A stretch of 38,571 bases of DNA from Thermoplasmata archaeon (GTDB lineage Archaea; Thermoplasmatota; Thermoplasmata; Lutacidiplasmatales; UBA184): the NCBI GenBank assembly GCA_021826685.1, contig JAKAYT010000010.1, positions 1-38,571 on the forward strand, written 5' to 3'. Position numbers and translations under genes: made by a program. This document shows positions 30,999-38,571 of this stretch, piece after piece (positions within the stretch are counted from its first letter, which is position 1; each line of letters opens with the position of its first letter). The notes below the pieces were generated by a model, which was not told the origin of the DNA, ran no database searches, and was given only the letters and a program-made list of their open reading frames with translations.

Positions 30999-31605
30999 GA
31001 TTTCCCTGCTCCTCTGGGACGTCGGAGGAGTGCTGCTCTCCAACGCATGGGATCGGGACGCCCGCGCCGCGGCCGCGGGGCGCTTCGGTCTCGACCGCAC
31101 GGAGTTCGAGCGCCGACACGCTCTCGTCGAAGAGGATTTCGAGACCGGCCGGATGGATTGGGAGGGCTACCTGGACGCGACGGTCTTCTACGTCCCGCGG
31201 CGCTTCTCGCGGGAGGAGTTCCGGCAATTCATGCGCGCGCAATCGACCGCGAACCCGGACGCCATCGCTCTCGCGCGATCCCTGAGGGAGCAACGGTCGT
31301 ACGTGATGGCGACGCTCAACAACGAGTCGCGTGAGCTCAACGACTACCGGATCCACGCCTTTGGCCTCCGGGACCTCTTCGATGGTTTCTTCAGCTCCGG
31401 CTACACCGGCCGACGTAAGCCGGCGCCGGAGGCCTACCGACTCGCGCTCGACGTCACCCAGAGGACTCCCGAGGAGAGCCTCTTGTTGGACGACCGCCGC
31501 GAGAACATCGAAGCGGCGGCGCGTCTCGGCCTTCACACCTTGATGGTCCAAGATACGGGACGGCTGCGAGAGGAACTCGCCCGCATGGGCGTCCGGTCTG
31601 GATAA
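30991..31605 (+). CDS. HAD-superfamily hydrolase (probable sugar phosphatase)
   Basis: This 204-residue HAD protein has all four motifs: LLWDVGGVLL (nucleophile Asp10), MATLNNES, RRKPAPEAYRLAL with the motif III Lys, and LLLDDRRENIEAA. The DVGGV form of motif I and the NNES form of motif II are common in a subgroup that includes epoxide hydrolase-like N-terminal phosphatases. It would dephosphorylate a small substrate; its place between tal-pgi and gnd suggests a sugar phosphate or a damaged metabolite. It overlaps tal-pgi by eight bases at its ATG. The specificity cannot be read from the sequence. Confidence 0.87.
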   Translation: MSRISLLLWDVGGVLLSNAWDRDARAAAAGRFGLDRTEFERRHALVEEDFETGRMDWEGYLDATVFYVPRRFSREEFRQFMRAQSTANPDAIALARSLREQRSYVMATLNNESRELNDYRIHAFGLRDLFDGFFSSGYTGRRKPAPEAYRLALDVTQRTPEESLLLDDRRENIEAAARLGLHTLMVQDTGRLREELARMGVRSG

Positions 31606-31616
31606 GGAGGAAAACG

Positions 31617-32525
31617 ATGGAAATCGGAATGGTAGGTCTCGGGAAGATGGGCGGAAACATGACCGTACGGCTCGTGCGGGGCGGCCACACGGTCGTGGGA
31701 TTCGCGCGGAAGAAGGAGGTCGTCGATGCGGTCGTTCGGCAGGGCGCCAAGGGCGCGGATTCCCTCGCGAACCTGGTCGCCCAACTCAAGCCCCCCCGCG
31801 TCGTGTGGCTGATGATCCCCTCCGGTGACCCGGTCGATCAAACGATCACCCAGCTCCACGCTCTTCTCGCGCCGGGTGACTTGATCGTGGATGGAGGAAA
31901 CTCATACTATCGGGACACGCTCCGTCGGTCGACGTTGGTGACGAGCTGGGGCCTGCGCTACGTCGATGTCGGCACGAGCGGCGGGATCTGGGGCCTTACG
32001 GAAGGGTATTCCATGATGGTGGGCGGAGCGGACGCCGACGTCGAGCGGATCCGCCCGGTCTTGGAGACGCTGGCGCCGGGACCCCAGCGGGGCTGGGGTC
32101 ACATGGGACCCGTGGGGTCGGGGCACTTCGTGAAGATGGTCCACAACGGGATCGAGTACGGCATGATGCAGGCTTACGCCGAAGGATTCGCCGTGTTGCA
32201 AGGGAAGACCGAGTTCGCTCTCGACCTCCATCTGATTTCCGAGGTCTGGCGCTACGGGAGCGTCATCCGCTCCTGGCTTCTGGAGCTCACCGAAGAGGCG
32301 CTCGCGGAGAACCCGACGCTGAAGGGAATCGAGCCGTGGGTTGCGGACTCCGGGGAGGGGCGCTGGACCGTGGTCGAGGCGCTCGACCTCAACATCCCCG
32401 CGCCGGTGATCACGCTCGCGCTCCAGCAACGGCTGCGCTCCCGGGAAGGGGACCCGTTCTCCGAGCGTCTCCTCGCGATGATGCGCAACAAGTTCGGTGG
32501 TCACGAAGTCAAGCGGGAGACGTAG
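31617..32525 (+). CDS. gnd: 6-phosphogluconate dehydrogenase, short decarboxylating type
   Basis: This enzyme oxidises 6-phosphogluconate to ribulose 5-phosphate and CO2. MVGLGKMGGNMTVRLVRGG is the Rossmann GxGxMG start; LIVDGGNSYYRDT, DVGTSGGIWGLTEGY and FVKMVHNGIEYGMMQAYAEG contain the substrate-binding and catalytic Lys/His/Asn residues. At 302 residues it is the short class (GndA-like), often NAD-preferring; the sequence after the second strand (GFARKKEV) has basic residues that could allow NADP. It ends RNKFGGHEVKRET, typical of the class. The start has an ideal AAGGAGGAAAACG site. The stop is one base before zwf. Confidence 0.94.
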   Translation: MEIGMVGLGKMGGNMTVRLVRGGHTVVGFARKKEVVDAVVRQGAKGADSLANLVAQLKPPRVVWLMIPSGDPVDQTITQLHALLAPGDLIVDGGNSYYRDTLRRSTLVTSWGLRYVDVGTSGGIWGLTEGYSMMVGGADADVERIRPVLETLAPGPQRGWGHMGPVGSGHFVKMVHNGIEYGMMQAYAEGFAVLQGKTEFALDLHLISEVWRYGSVIRSWLLELTEEALAENPTLKGIEPWVADSGEGRWTVVEALDLNIPAPVITLALQQRLRSREGDPFSERLLAMMRNKFGGHEVKRET

Positions 32526-32526
32526 G

Positions 32527-33987
32527 ATGCCCTCGGGAGATCCCGATCCCCACCTCTTCGTGGTGTTCGGCGGCACCGGCGACCTCATGCAGCGCAAGCT
32601 CCTGCCGGTGCTCTATCGGCTGCGCGCGAGCGGAAGGCTCCCGGCCGGGAGCCTCGTGCTCGGCGTCGCGCGTCGCCCGATGAACGACGCCGCATTCCGA
32701 GCGCTCGCCGAACAAGCGCTCGCGGAAGCGAAGGCTGGATCGCCGGAGGACATCGCGTCGTTCTGCAACTCGACGCTGTTCTACCAGTCGACGCCCGACG
32801 CTTCGCCCTCGAGCTTCGCGGCGCTCCAACAACGGATCGAGAATGTGGAACGCGACCACGGGCTCCCGGGAAACCGGATCTTCTATCTCGCGCTTCCGCT
32901 GGGGGCGTTCGCCCCGACGATCTCGGGCCTGGGTGCGTCCGGTCTCCATCAAGCTCCCGGATGGGTCCGTCTCGTGATCGAGAAACCCTTCGGACGGGAC
33001 CTCGCCTCCGCCCAGCAGCTCAACCGCCTCCTCCACCGCTATTTCGAGGAGAAGCAGGTCTTCCGAATCGACCACTACCTGGGCAAGGAGACCGTCCAGA
33101 ACCTGCTGATCTTTCGGTTCGCGAACATGTTCATCGAGTCCCTGTGGAACCGCGAGCACATCGACCACGTCACCATCACGGTGGCCGAATCCCTCGGCGT
33201 CGAAGGTCGGGGCCAGTACTACGAGTCCTCCGGTGCGCTGCGGGATATGATCCAAAACCACGTGACCCAACTGTTGACGTTGATCGCGATGGAACCCCCG
33301 GCCACCCGCGACGAGGACTCGATACGGAACGAGAAGGTGAAGGTGCTCCAGAGCATCGTTCGGCTCTCCGAGGGCGACGTCGTACGCGGTCAGTACGTGG
33401 CGGGTACGAGCGACGGCGCGCCCGTCGTGGGCTACCGCGAGGAGCCCGGGATCGATCCGCGATCGAACACGGAAACGTTCGTCGCGCTCCGGCTGAAGAT
33501 CGCGAACTGGAGGTGGCAGGACGTGCCGTTCTTCCTGCGCACAGGCAAGCGTCTTCCGGCGAAGATGACCCGGGTGATCCTGACGTTCAAGGCCCCGCCG
33601 GTCTCGTTCTTCCAGACGGCCTCGGAGTACCACTCCAACCCGGACCGGATCTCGATCCTCATCCAGCCGGACGAAGGGTTCGAGCTCGCGTTCGAAGTCA
33701 AGGTGCCGGGTCGCGAGATGCGCGTGCAGACCCATCGCATGCGGTTCCAGTACGCGGACGCGTTCGGGGAGCTACCGGACGGTTACGAAACCCTGCTCGT
33801 CGACGTCATGCTCGGAGACCCCACCCTCTTCGTGCGCGCCGACGAGGTCGAGGAGTCCTGGCGCCTGTACGACCCGCTGCTCCAATCGCCCCCGCCCTTG
33901 GCCCTCTATCCCGCAGGGACCTGGGGACCGGAAGTGGCACAGAAGCTCGCACTCGACTGGGGGCAACGTTGGTACTACTCGGCGTAG
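32527..33987 (+). CDS. zwf: Glucose-6-phosphate 1-dehydrogenase
   Basis: This is a bacterial-type G6PDH of 486 residues. VVFGGTGDLMQRKLLPVLYRL holds the nucleotide-binding GxxGDL, VIEKPFGRDLASAQ the conserved EKPFG, and FRIDHYLGKETVQNL (residues 179-190) the catalytic His-Tyr-Leu-Gly-Lys-Glu. RNEKVKVLQSI and YVAGTSDG also match. It makes 6-phosphogluconolactone and NAD(P)H. Most archaea lack this family, so its presence argues for a bacterial host or for transfer into an archaeon. ATG 32527 is one base after the gnd stop; the slightly longer frame starts inside gnd. Its last 19 bases overlap the lactonase start. Confidence 0.95.
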   Translation: MPSGDPDPHLFVVFGGTGDLMQRKLLPVLYRLRASGRLPAGSLVLGVARRPMNDAAFRALAEQALAEAKAGSPEDIASFCNSTLFYQSTPDASPSSFAALQQRIENVERDHGLPGNRIFYLALPLGAFAPTISGLGASGLHQAPGWVRLVIEKPFGRDLASAQQLNRLLHRYFEEKQVFRIDHYLGKETVQNLLIFRFANMFIESLWNREHIDHVTITVAESLGVEGRGQYYESSGALRDMIQNHVTQLLTLIAMEPPATRDEDSIRNEKVKVLQSIVRLSEGDVVRGQYVAGTSDGAPVVGYREEPGIDPRSNTETFVALRLKIANWRWQDVPFFLRTGKRLPAKMTRVILTFKAPPVSFFQTASEYHSNPDRISILIQPDEGFELAFEVKVPGREMRVQTHRMRFQYADAFGELPDGYETLLVDVMLGDPTLFVRADEVEESWRLYDPLLQSPPPLALYPAGTWGPEVAQKLALDWGQRWYYSA

Positions 33988-34793
33988 CGCGCGAGCCCCG
34001 CGTCTATCCGGACCTATCGCGCGCCAGCAATGCCCTTGCGCGCGCGCTCGCTTCGTTCGCGGCCCGGGCCGTCCAGGAGCGGGGCCGCTTTGCCTGGGTC
34101 ATCTCGGGCGGTCGTACCCCCACGGAGCTCTTCACCCTGCTGCGCGGGCCGTTCCGCCGACGGCTCCCGTGGAAGGAGACCGAGGTCTTCTTCGCGGACG
34201 AACGATGCGTCCCCCCCGACCGGCCCGAGAGCAATTTCGGAATGGCCTGGACATCGTTCCTGTCGAAGACGCCGATCCCGCGCTACCGCGTCCACCGGAT
34301 GTTGGGCGAGTTTCGGCCGCCGTCGGAGGCCGCCCGCCGCTACGGCCGGCAGATCGGTCCTCTGCCCCGGCGCGGGACCGACCCACTCCCCCGGTTCGAT
34401 CTGGTCCTCCTCGGGATCGGGCCGGACGGCCACACCGCCTCGCTCTTTCCCGGCCAGCCCGCGGTGCGAGAGGAGCGACGCGCGGTCGTGGCCGTCCGAC
34501 GAAGCGGCCAGCCCCCCTTCGTGCCTCGGCTCACGCTGACGCCCCCCGCCCTCTCCTCGGCGCGAGAGATCTGGTTCCTCGTCGCCGGGGAGGACAAAGC
34601 CCGGATCGTGGCCCGGATCTTCCGAAGCGGGCCCCACGGGGACCCTCGGCTCCCGGCGAGCTGCGTCGAACCGTACGGCCGCCAGCTCTGGTTTATGGAT
34701 CGGCTAGCGGCCGCCGAGCTTCCCGCGGTTCGGTCGCGCCGGGGTCCGGGACATCGGGACCGGGGCCGTCGGAGGGCTAGGGCTAGCCCATAG
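33969..34793 (+). CDS. pgl: 6-phosphogluconolactonase
   Basis: Pgl hydrolyses the lactone made by G6PDH. The motifs FAWVISGGRTPTELF, VFFADERCVPPD and LLLGIGPDGHTASLFPG are all present, plus SAREIWFLVAGEDKA. The gene lacks an ATG near its beginning; TTG 33969, 9 nt after a GGGGG stretch and inside the end of zwf, gives 274 residues and is the likeliest start. The last 30 residues (VRSRRGPGHRDRGRRRARASP region) are Arg-rich and lie opposite the end of the convergent glucokinase gene, so this tail is probably a non-functional extension. The order gnd-zwf-pgl completes the oxidative pentose phosphate branch. Confidence 0.92.
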   Translation: MVLLGVAREPRVYPDLSRASNALARALASFAARAVQERGRFAWVISGGRTPTELFTLLRGPFRRRLPWKETEVFFADERCVPPDRPESNFGMAWTSFLSKTPIPRYRVHRMLGEFRPPSEAARRYGRQIGPLPRRGTDPLPRFDLVLLGIGPDGHTASLFPGQPAVREERRAVVAVRRSGQPPFVPRLTLTPPALSSAREIWFLVAGEDKARIVARIFRSGPHGDPRLPASCVEPYGRQLWFMDRLAAAELPAVRSRRGPGHRDRGRRRARASP

Positions 34794-35456
34794 GCGCGTT
34801 CCCCCCGCGATCGCGCTACGATTGTCTCCGCGCTCGGCGTGCGGAGGGAGTTCCTTGAGGTGTCGCTGGTTCCCGCCACCGATCACGATGTAGTCGGGCT
34901 CGAGCGCCGCGTAGAGGGTTTCCGCCACTGCGAAGACTTCCTTTCGCCACTTTCGTCGACCCATTCGCTTGAGGGCCGCGTCGCCCACAAAGTCCTCGTA
35001 CGTCTTCCCCTTCTTGTAGGGGAGGTGCGCGAGCTCCATGGGAGCGATCGTACCGTCGAGGATCATTGCCGTTCCGAGACCGGTGCCGAGACCGAGGAAG
35101 AGCATGCGGCCTCCCCGGTAGCTTCCGAGGGCCTGCATCGCGGCGTCGTTGATGATGCGGGTGGGTCGATGGAGCGCGGATTCGAAGTCAAAGCCCAGCC
35201 ATCCGGGCCCGAGGTTGTGAGGCTCCCCTACGATGCGGCCATGACGGACCGGTCCCGGATACCCGATCGCTACCGCGTCGTAGCTCCGACCGAGGAGACG
35301 CCCCGCAAGCTTTCGGATCATCTCGTGCGGTGTCATCGTCGGACCTGAGACGATCTTGATCTCGCTCGCCCGACCGGAAAACGCCGCCTTGACATGGGTC
35401 CCTCCTACGTCGAGAACCAGCACGCGCCGGGGTCGGATCGATCGCTTCGCTCGCAC
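34704..35456 (-). CDS. ppgK: ROK-family glucokinase, polyphosphate glucokinase-like
   Basis: This 250-residue sugar kinase has LVLDVGGTHVKAAFSG (phosphate 1), AIGYPGPVRHGRI, HNLGPGWLGFD, RIINDAAMQALGSY with the catalytic Asp, and LFLGLGTGLGTAMILDG. MELAHLPYKKGKTYEDFVG replaces the zinc-binding region of other ROK kinases, as in polyphosphate/ATP glucokinases. It would phosphorylate glucose to feed zwf, which it faces. The start is GTG 35456. The C-terminus beyond IVIGGGNQRHLKEL is low-complexity and overlaps pgl antisense by 90 bp. ATP-only use is possible; polyphosphate use is inferred from similarity to PPGK sequences. Confidence 0.83.
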   Translation of the reverse strand: MRAKRSIRPRRVLVLDVGGTHVKAAFSGRASEIKIVSGPTMTPHEMIRKLAGRLLGRSYDAVAIGYPGPVRHGRIVGEPHNLGPGWLGFDFESALHRPTRIINDAAMQALGSYRGGRMLFLGLGTGLGTAMILDGTIAPMELAHLPYKKGKTYEDFVGDAALKRMGRRKWRKEVFAVAETLYAALEPDYIVIGGGNQRHLKELPPHAERGDNRSAIAGGTRLWASPSPPTAPVPMSRTPARPNRGKLGGR

Positions 35457-35635
35457 GAGGGAACGTCATTCCGCGGCTCGGAAGTAGTTTCCGGGCCGCC
35501 CCGCGGTCTTCCGTTACCCGAATTCGAAACGCGCCGCGCTCCGGCCCCGTCTCGGAGGGTACCGCTTTGCGGTCCCACCCCGGGTCGTCCGATCCGCGTC
35601 CAAAGAGACCGGCACGCGCGGGCCGCGAACCGGCG

Positions 35636-36709
35636 CTACGATCGGCGAGAAGTCCCTTGCGGGTACGCCTCGACCCGGTGATGCCGATGCAGGATCTCCA
35701 TCGTTCGATCGATCGGCAACGCCTCGATCGTCCGATCCCGACTGTGCACCGTGGTCGCGCAGAAGAGCGAGTTGTACACCGCCTCTTCCGTGGCCTCGAT
35801 CGCCGCCCAGAAGAGCGGGTCGAGGTCGGCGTTCGGAAGGAGGGACCGCCGATCCCCGGTGGTGGAGAACCCGATGGCGTAGTCTCCGCTTCCGTTTGAG
35901 CCGGCGGCGCCCGTACGCCCGATCCCGAGCATGGTCCGCGCCGCCACCCGGCGCAGATTGCGCGCGTCCAGCGGGGCATCCGTCGCCACGACGACCACGA
36001 CCGAGCCGCGCGACGGAGGACCCCGGGGTCGGGGAAATTCTTGGCCCAGTTCTCTTCCGACCGGGGCTCCCGCGATCGTGAGCAAGCCGCCGTAGTTTGT
36101 CTGGACGAGGACACCGATCGTGTGTCCGCCCATCGATTGCGGGAGGCGTCGGGACGACGTGCCGATGCCTCCTTTGAACCCGAGCGCGACCGTGCCAGTA
36201 CCTCCGCCTACCGTTCCTTCGTCCGGAGGCGTATCGACTGCACGTTGGAGCGCGGAGAACACGTCGTCCCGGCCCACCGCCCGAGCGCGGGCGTCGTTCA
36301 GCCACCGATCGTTCGTTTCGGCGACGAGCGGGTTGACCGACTCGACAGATTCGTTGCCGGGCTGGTCTAGGATGTAGTCGATCAGCGCGTCGGCGACCCG
36401 CGGAACGTTCAGCGTGGACGTCAGCAGAATCGGAGTCTCGATCTCGCCGAGCTCCTCGACCTGGGTGAACCCGAACGGCTTGCCGAATCCGTTGAAGCAA
36501 TGAACGGCCCCCGGGACCGGGTCTCGGGTCACATTGCCCGGGCGCGGGACGATGGCGGTCACGCCCGTACGGATCGAATCTCCCCGGAGGACCGTGGCGT
36601 GGCCGACCTGGACCCCCTCGACGTCCGTGATCGCGTTCCACGGCCCAGGATCGAGGGTGCCGAGCGAAACTCCGAGCTCCCGGGGTCGGGCGCGCCCTAG
36701 GTCCGTCAT
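35636..36709 (-). CDS. P1 (S58) family peptidase, DmpA-like self-cleaving aminopeptidase
   Basis: DmpA-type enzymes are Ntn-hydrolase-like aminopeptidases or D-amino-acid esterases/amidases made as precursors that cut themselves to expose an N-terminal Ser. The start NAITDVEGVQVGHATV, then FNGFGKPFGFTQVEELG, GGGTGTVALGFKGGIGTSSR and SVVVVVATDAPLDARNL match well. The expected self-cleavage lies between Gly235 and Ser236 (SRG/SVVVVV), giving about 235- and 122-residue chains. The 357-residue length is normal. The start ATG 36709 is preceded by GGGAT. Its neighbours give no hint of substrate; it may recycle peptides. Confidence 0.92.
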   Translation of the reverse strand: MTDLGRARPRELGVSLGTLDPGPWNAITDVEGVQVGHATVLRGDSIRTGVTAIVPRPGNVTRDPVPGAVHCFNGFGKPFGFTQVEELGEIETPILLTSTLNVPRVADALIDYILDQPGNESVESVNPLVAETNDRWLNDARARAVGRDDVFSALQRAVDTPPDEGTVGGGTGTVALGFKGGIGTSSRRLPQSMGGHTIGVLVQTNYGGLLTIAGAPVGRELGQEFPRPRGPPSRGSVVVVVATDAPLDARNLRRVAARTMLGIGRTGAAGSNGSGDYAIGFSTTGDRRSLLPNADLDPLFWAAIEATEEAVYNSLFCATTVHSRDRTIEALPIDRTMEILHRHHRVEAYPQGTSRRS

Positions 36710-36751
36710 CCCTCACGGGAACGGGCATTGCCGAGATGAACCTGGCGCCCG

Positions 36752-37340
36752 CTAGTTGAAGATCCGGTCGACGTTCCCCGACCAGCCCGACCCCGGGATC
36801 GCGAGCGCGAAGGAGACCTCTCCGATCCCATCCTCCGGATCGTTCGAGGCGAACGGCGCGGGGCTCGCCGGGACCGATGTCGGGTTCCACGTGGCATCAG
36901 ATAGGCTGAACCCGGTCGTGTTGGTCGGGATGCTCGTCGGCGTGCACGGTCCGGCCGTGTTGGCATTCCGGAATTCGAACTCCCCGTCGATGGTGGCCCC
37001 GGGGGTGTTGTTGAAGGCGTCCCCGACCTCGGTGGAATTCTGCCGCCTGCAGGTATTGCTCGGGGAGGAACTGAGGAAGACCTCGACATCGACGTTCCGA
37101 CTATTCTCATAGTAGAAGATAGGCGCCAGCACCCGCGACCAGGACGATCGCAACCACCCGGATAGCGCGTCGCGGGTGGCGGGAGGGCGCGGTCCCCGAC
37201 GGCAGCGTACGTTGCGCCGGCATTGCCGATGTAGGGCCAGGAATTTCGCCCGAGCCGGCGACCGCGGGGACCCGCACGCCACAGCACGCACCGAACCCAC
37301 TCCCCGGTTTCAGCGGATTACCACAACCCGGGGCACGCAT
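36752..37340 (-). pseudogene. Zinc-ribbon, single-TM membrane protein broken by a frameshift
   Basis: From ATG 37340 one frame encodes a degenerate zinc ribbon (RAPGCGNPLKPGSGFGACCG), a Pro/Ser/Thr linker and a hydrophobic helix (VVAIVLVAGAGAYLLL) that ends at a stop at 37107. Shifted by one base, a second frame continues VLAPIFYYENSRNVDVEVFL and about 110 polar residues rich in Asn, Thr, Ser and Pro, ending WSGNVDRIFN at 36752. Joined at about 37125-37135, they would make a protein of about 195 residues: inside zinc ribbon, one membrane span, outside domain. The ribbon also lacks the first Cys of each expected pair. This is either real decay or a sequencing slip. Function is unknown. Confidence 0.6.
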
Positions 37341-37408
37341 CGACGATCCCGGGCCTCTGGGCCACGCGCGGTGTTTCACCGTGATCTTTGGCGTACGGGT
37401 TCCGAGGA

Positions 37409-38571
37409 CTAGCGTTGGAAACTGGAGCCGCTCTGGAACTGCGTGATCCTCTCTCGGGTCAGGACCCCGTTGAGCGTTCGAGGTTTGCCGGAAGTGAAGA
37501 CCAGCACGGCGTCGGTCTCTTCCTGGTCCATGACTCCGAGAGCCGCCAATACGTTCGTGTCGGGATGCACCGGCGGAGGATTCTCGCGGAGAATCTCGCG
37601 GACCGATACCAGATTCTGTTCCGAGGGGGGGATCTCTAGAACGTCGACCATCCGGACTTCGCCGAGCAGGTCGATCCCTCGCATCACCGCGAGGATGGGG
37701 ACCGGAGCATCTCGGAGCATCGCGGCCGCGGACGCGACGTTGGTCTCCGGACTGACCGTGCCCACGTCCTTGGCTACGACGCTCGCGACCGGGACGTGCC
37801 TCAGGTACTCCGAGAAGTACTCGGTCGTATGGCTGGGCGAGTCGAGGCGGTTGGGAACTTGCTCGTGGTACAGGTGATAGCGGCCGGTGAGGAAGTACGC
37901 GACGAAGATGGCGACCATCGCGGGAACGAGAAGCGCCTCGGACCCGGTCATCTCCACCACCATCAGGATCACGGCGATCGGCGCCTTGGAAACACTTCCG
38001 AAGAACGCCATCATTCCGATCACGGCGAAGGCGGCGAAGTCCGCACCGGTCACGAGGCCGGGTAATGCGACGGTCATGAGGCCGGCCACGGCGAAGCCGA
38101 TGAGGGCGCCGGTGACCACCCCCGCCCCGAATAAGCCGGCGCTTCCCCCGGAGCCCACCGTGAGCGAGGTGGCGCCGATCTTGAGTATAATCAACGCGAC
38201 GATGATCGCGAGCAGTATCGGCGTGAAACTGTTCTGAAAGACCAGCCACTGAACGAACCCGTAGCCGATGCCGATCGAACCGATCGCGAGGAGGTGGTTC
38301 TCCTGCGGGAAAAGGTAGTAGGCGGCCGCGAAGATCACACCGACGATGGCGACGCCGAATGCCGGTCGAGCGTAGCGTGGGATCCGGGATCGCGCGAACC
38401 ATCTACGCGATCCATAGAACCAGACGACGTACAGGACTCCGAAGCCGGCGCATATCCCCCCGAGAAGGGCATAGACGGGAAGCTGCTCCGGGGTGAAACC
38501 GAGACCGGCGGGGGTCACGAACTCCGAGCCGAAGCCGTCATAGATCCCGAAGATGGAGTAGGAGATGACCG
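37409..38571 (-). CDS. ClC-family chloride channel/transporter with CBS domains (partial, cut by right edge)
   Basis: The C-terminal part of a ClC membrane protein is present (about 387 residues). The frame stays open to the window edge, with VISYSIFGIYDGFGSEF before the first in-window start codon, so the N-terminal helices lie outside. LTVGSGGSAGLFGAGVVTGAL is the selectivity-filter helix region, and FAVIGMMAFFGSVSKAPIAVILMVVEMTG is the later conserved segment. After about six further hydrophobic spans come two CBS domains (VASVVAKDVGTVSPETNVASAA and LREN-PPPVHPDTNVLAALGV), which may bind adenine nucleotides. ClC proteins exchange chloride for protons or conduct chloride; in acid habitats this can help pH balance. 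Confidence 0.9.
   Translation of the reverse strand, partial: VISYSIFGIYDGFGSEFVTPAGLGFTPEQLPVYALLGGICAGFGVLYVVWFYGSRRWFARSRIPRYARPAFGVAIVGVIFAAAYYLFPQENHLLAIGSIGIGYGFVQWLVFQNSFTPILLAIIVALIILKIGATSLTVGSGGSAGLFGAGVVTGALIGFAVAGLMTVALPGLVTGADFAAFAVIGMMAFFGSVSKAPIAVILMVVEMTGSEALLVPAMVAIFVAYFLTGRYHLYHEQVPNRLDSPSHTTEYFSEYLRHVPVASVVAKDVGTVSPETNVASAAAMLRDAPVPILAVMRGIDLLGEVRMVDVLEIPPSEQNLVSVREILRENPPPVHPDTNVLAALGVMDQEETDAVLVFTSGKPRTLNGVLTRERITQFQSGSSFQR

Noticed and set aside
1-38571. CRISPR arrays, rRNA, tRNA, phage genes or replication origin
   Set aside because: No regularly spaced repeats, recognisable RNA gene or phage/replication protein was seen on either strand by eye; a covariance-model scan would be needed to exclude small RNAs.

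Overview
This is a 38.6 kb, very GC-rich window dominated by genes for oxidising reduced sulfur to sulfate. Several features fit an archaeon, possibly a Thermoplasmata-like one. AprB resembles archaeal AprB. A DUF1641 gene follows a sulfide:quinone oxidoreductase-like gene. TATA-like boxes lie about 26-30 nt before some start codons, as in leaderless archaeal transcripts. There is also a zinc-ribbon/single-TM protein and a tightly coupled zinc-ribbon + Lrp pair. Shine-Dalgarno sites such as AGGAGG are common too, and the sugar-phosphate genes look bacterial, so a bacterium is not excluded. No rRNA, tRNA or ribosomal protein gene is present to settle this.

Layout. (1) 1-1441: a TnpB gene (minus strand) cut by the left edge, a 20-bp palindrome next to its start, and about 365 bp with no convincing gene. 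(2) 1442-8618: electron transfer and APS reductase. fixC (plus) converges on a minus-strand run that reads DUF1059 gene, fixX, aprB, aprA, PPP-family phosphatase, etfB, etfA. (3) 8745-16142 (plus), a largely overlapping operon: mrp-like ATPase, small unknown, DsrE-, DsrF- and DsrH-like proteins, an unknown-domain/TusA fusion, two more DsrE-family proteins, a second TusA, sulfide:quinone oxidoreductase, DUF1641, lipoate-binding protein LbpA1 and a lipoate ligase. (4) 26043-16126 (minus): sat, zinc ribbon, Lrp regulator, then sHdr C1-B1-A-hyp-C2-B2, LbpA2, a DsrE-family protein and a second lipoate ligase. Operons 3 and 4 converge and their two ligase genes overlap tail to tail. (5) 26225-35456: a sugar-phosphate island of transketolase, transaldolase/phosphoglucose isomerase fusion, HAD phosphatase, 6-phosphogluconate dehydrogenase, glucose-6-phosphate dehydrogenase and 6-phosphogluconolactonase, facing a ROK/polyphosphate-type glucokinase. 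(6) 35636-38571 (minus): a self-cleaving P1-family aminopeptidase, a frameshifted zinc-ribbon membrane protein, and a ClC channel with CBS domains cut by the right edge.

Working model. This combines known family functions with inference. Sulfide or sulfane sulfur enters through the quinone oxidoreductase and is passed among TusA and DsrE-family carriers to the sHdr complex. sHdr works with lipoylated LbpA, charged by the two ligases, and releases sulfite. AprBA makes APS from sulfite and AMP. Sat converts APS and pyrophosphate to sulfate and ATP. Neither QmoABC nor AprM is in the window. Instead, EtfBA, FixX and FixC surround aprBA, which suggests an ETF/ETF-quinone oxidoreductase route for electrons. 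The sugar island could supply NAD(P)H and pentoses for biosynthesis.
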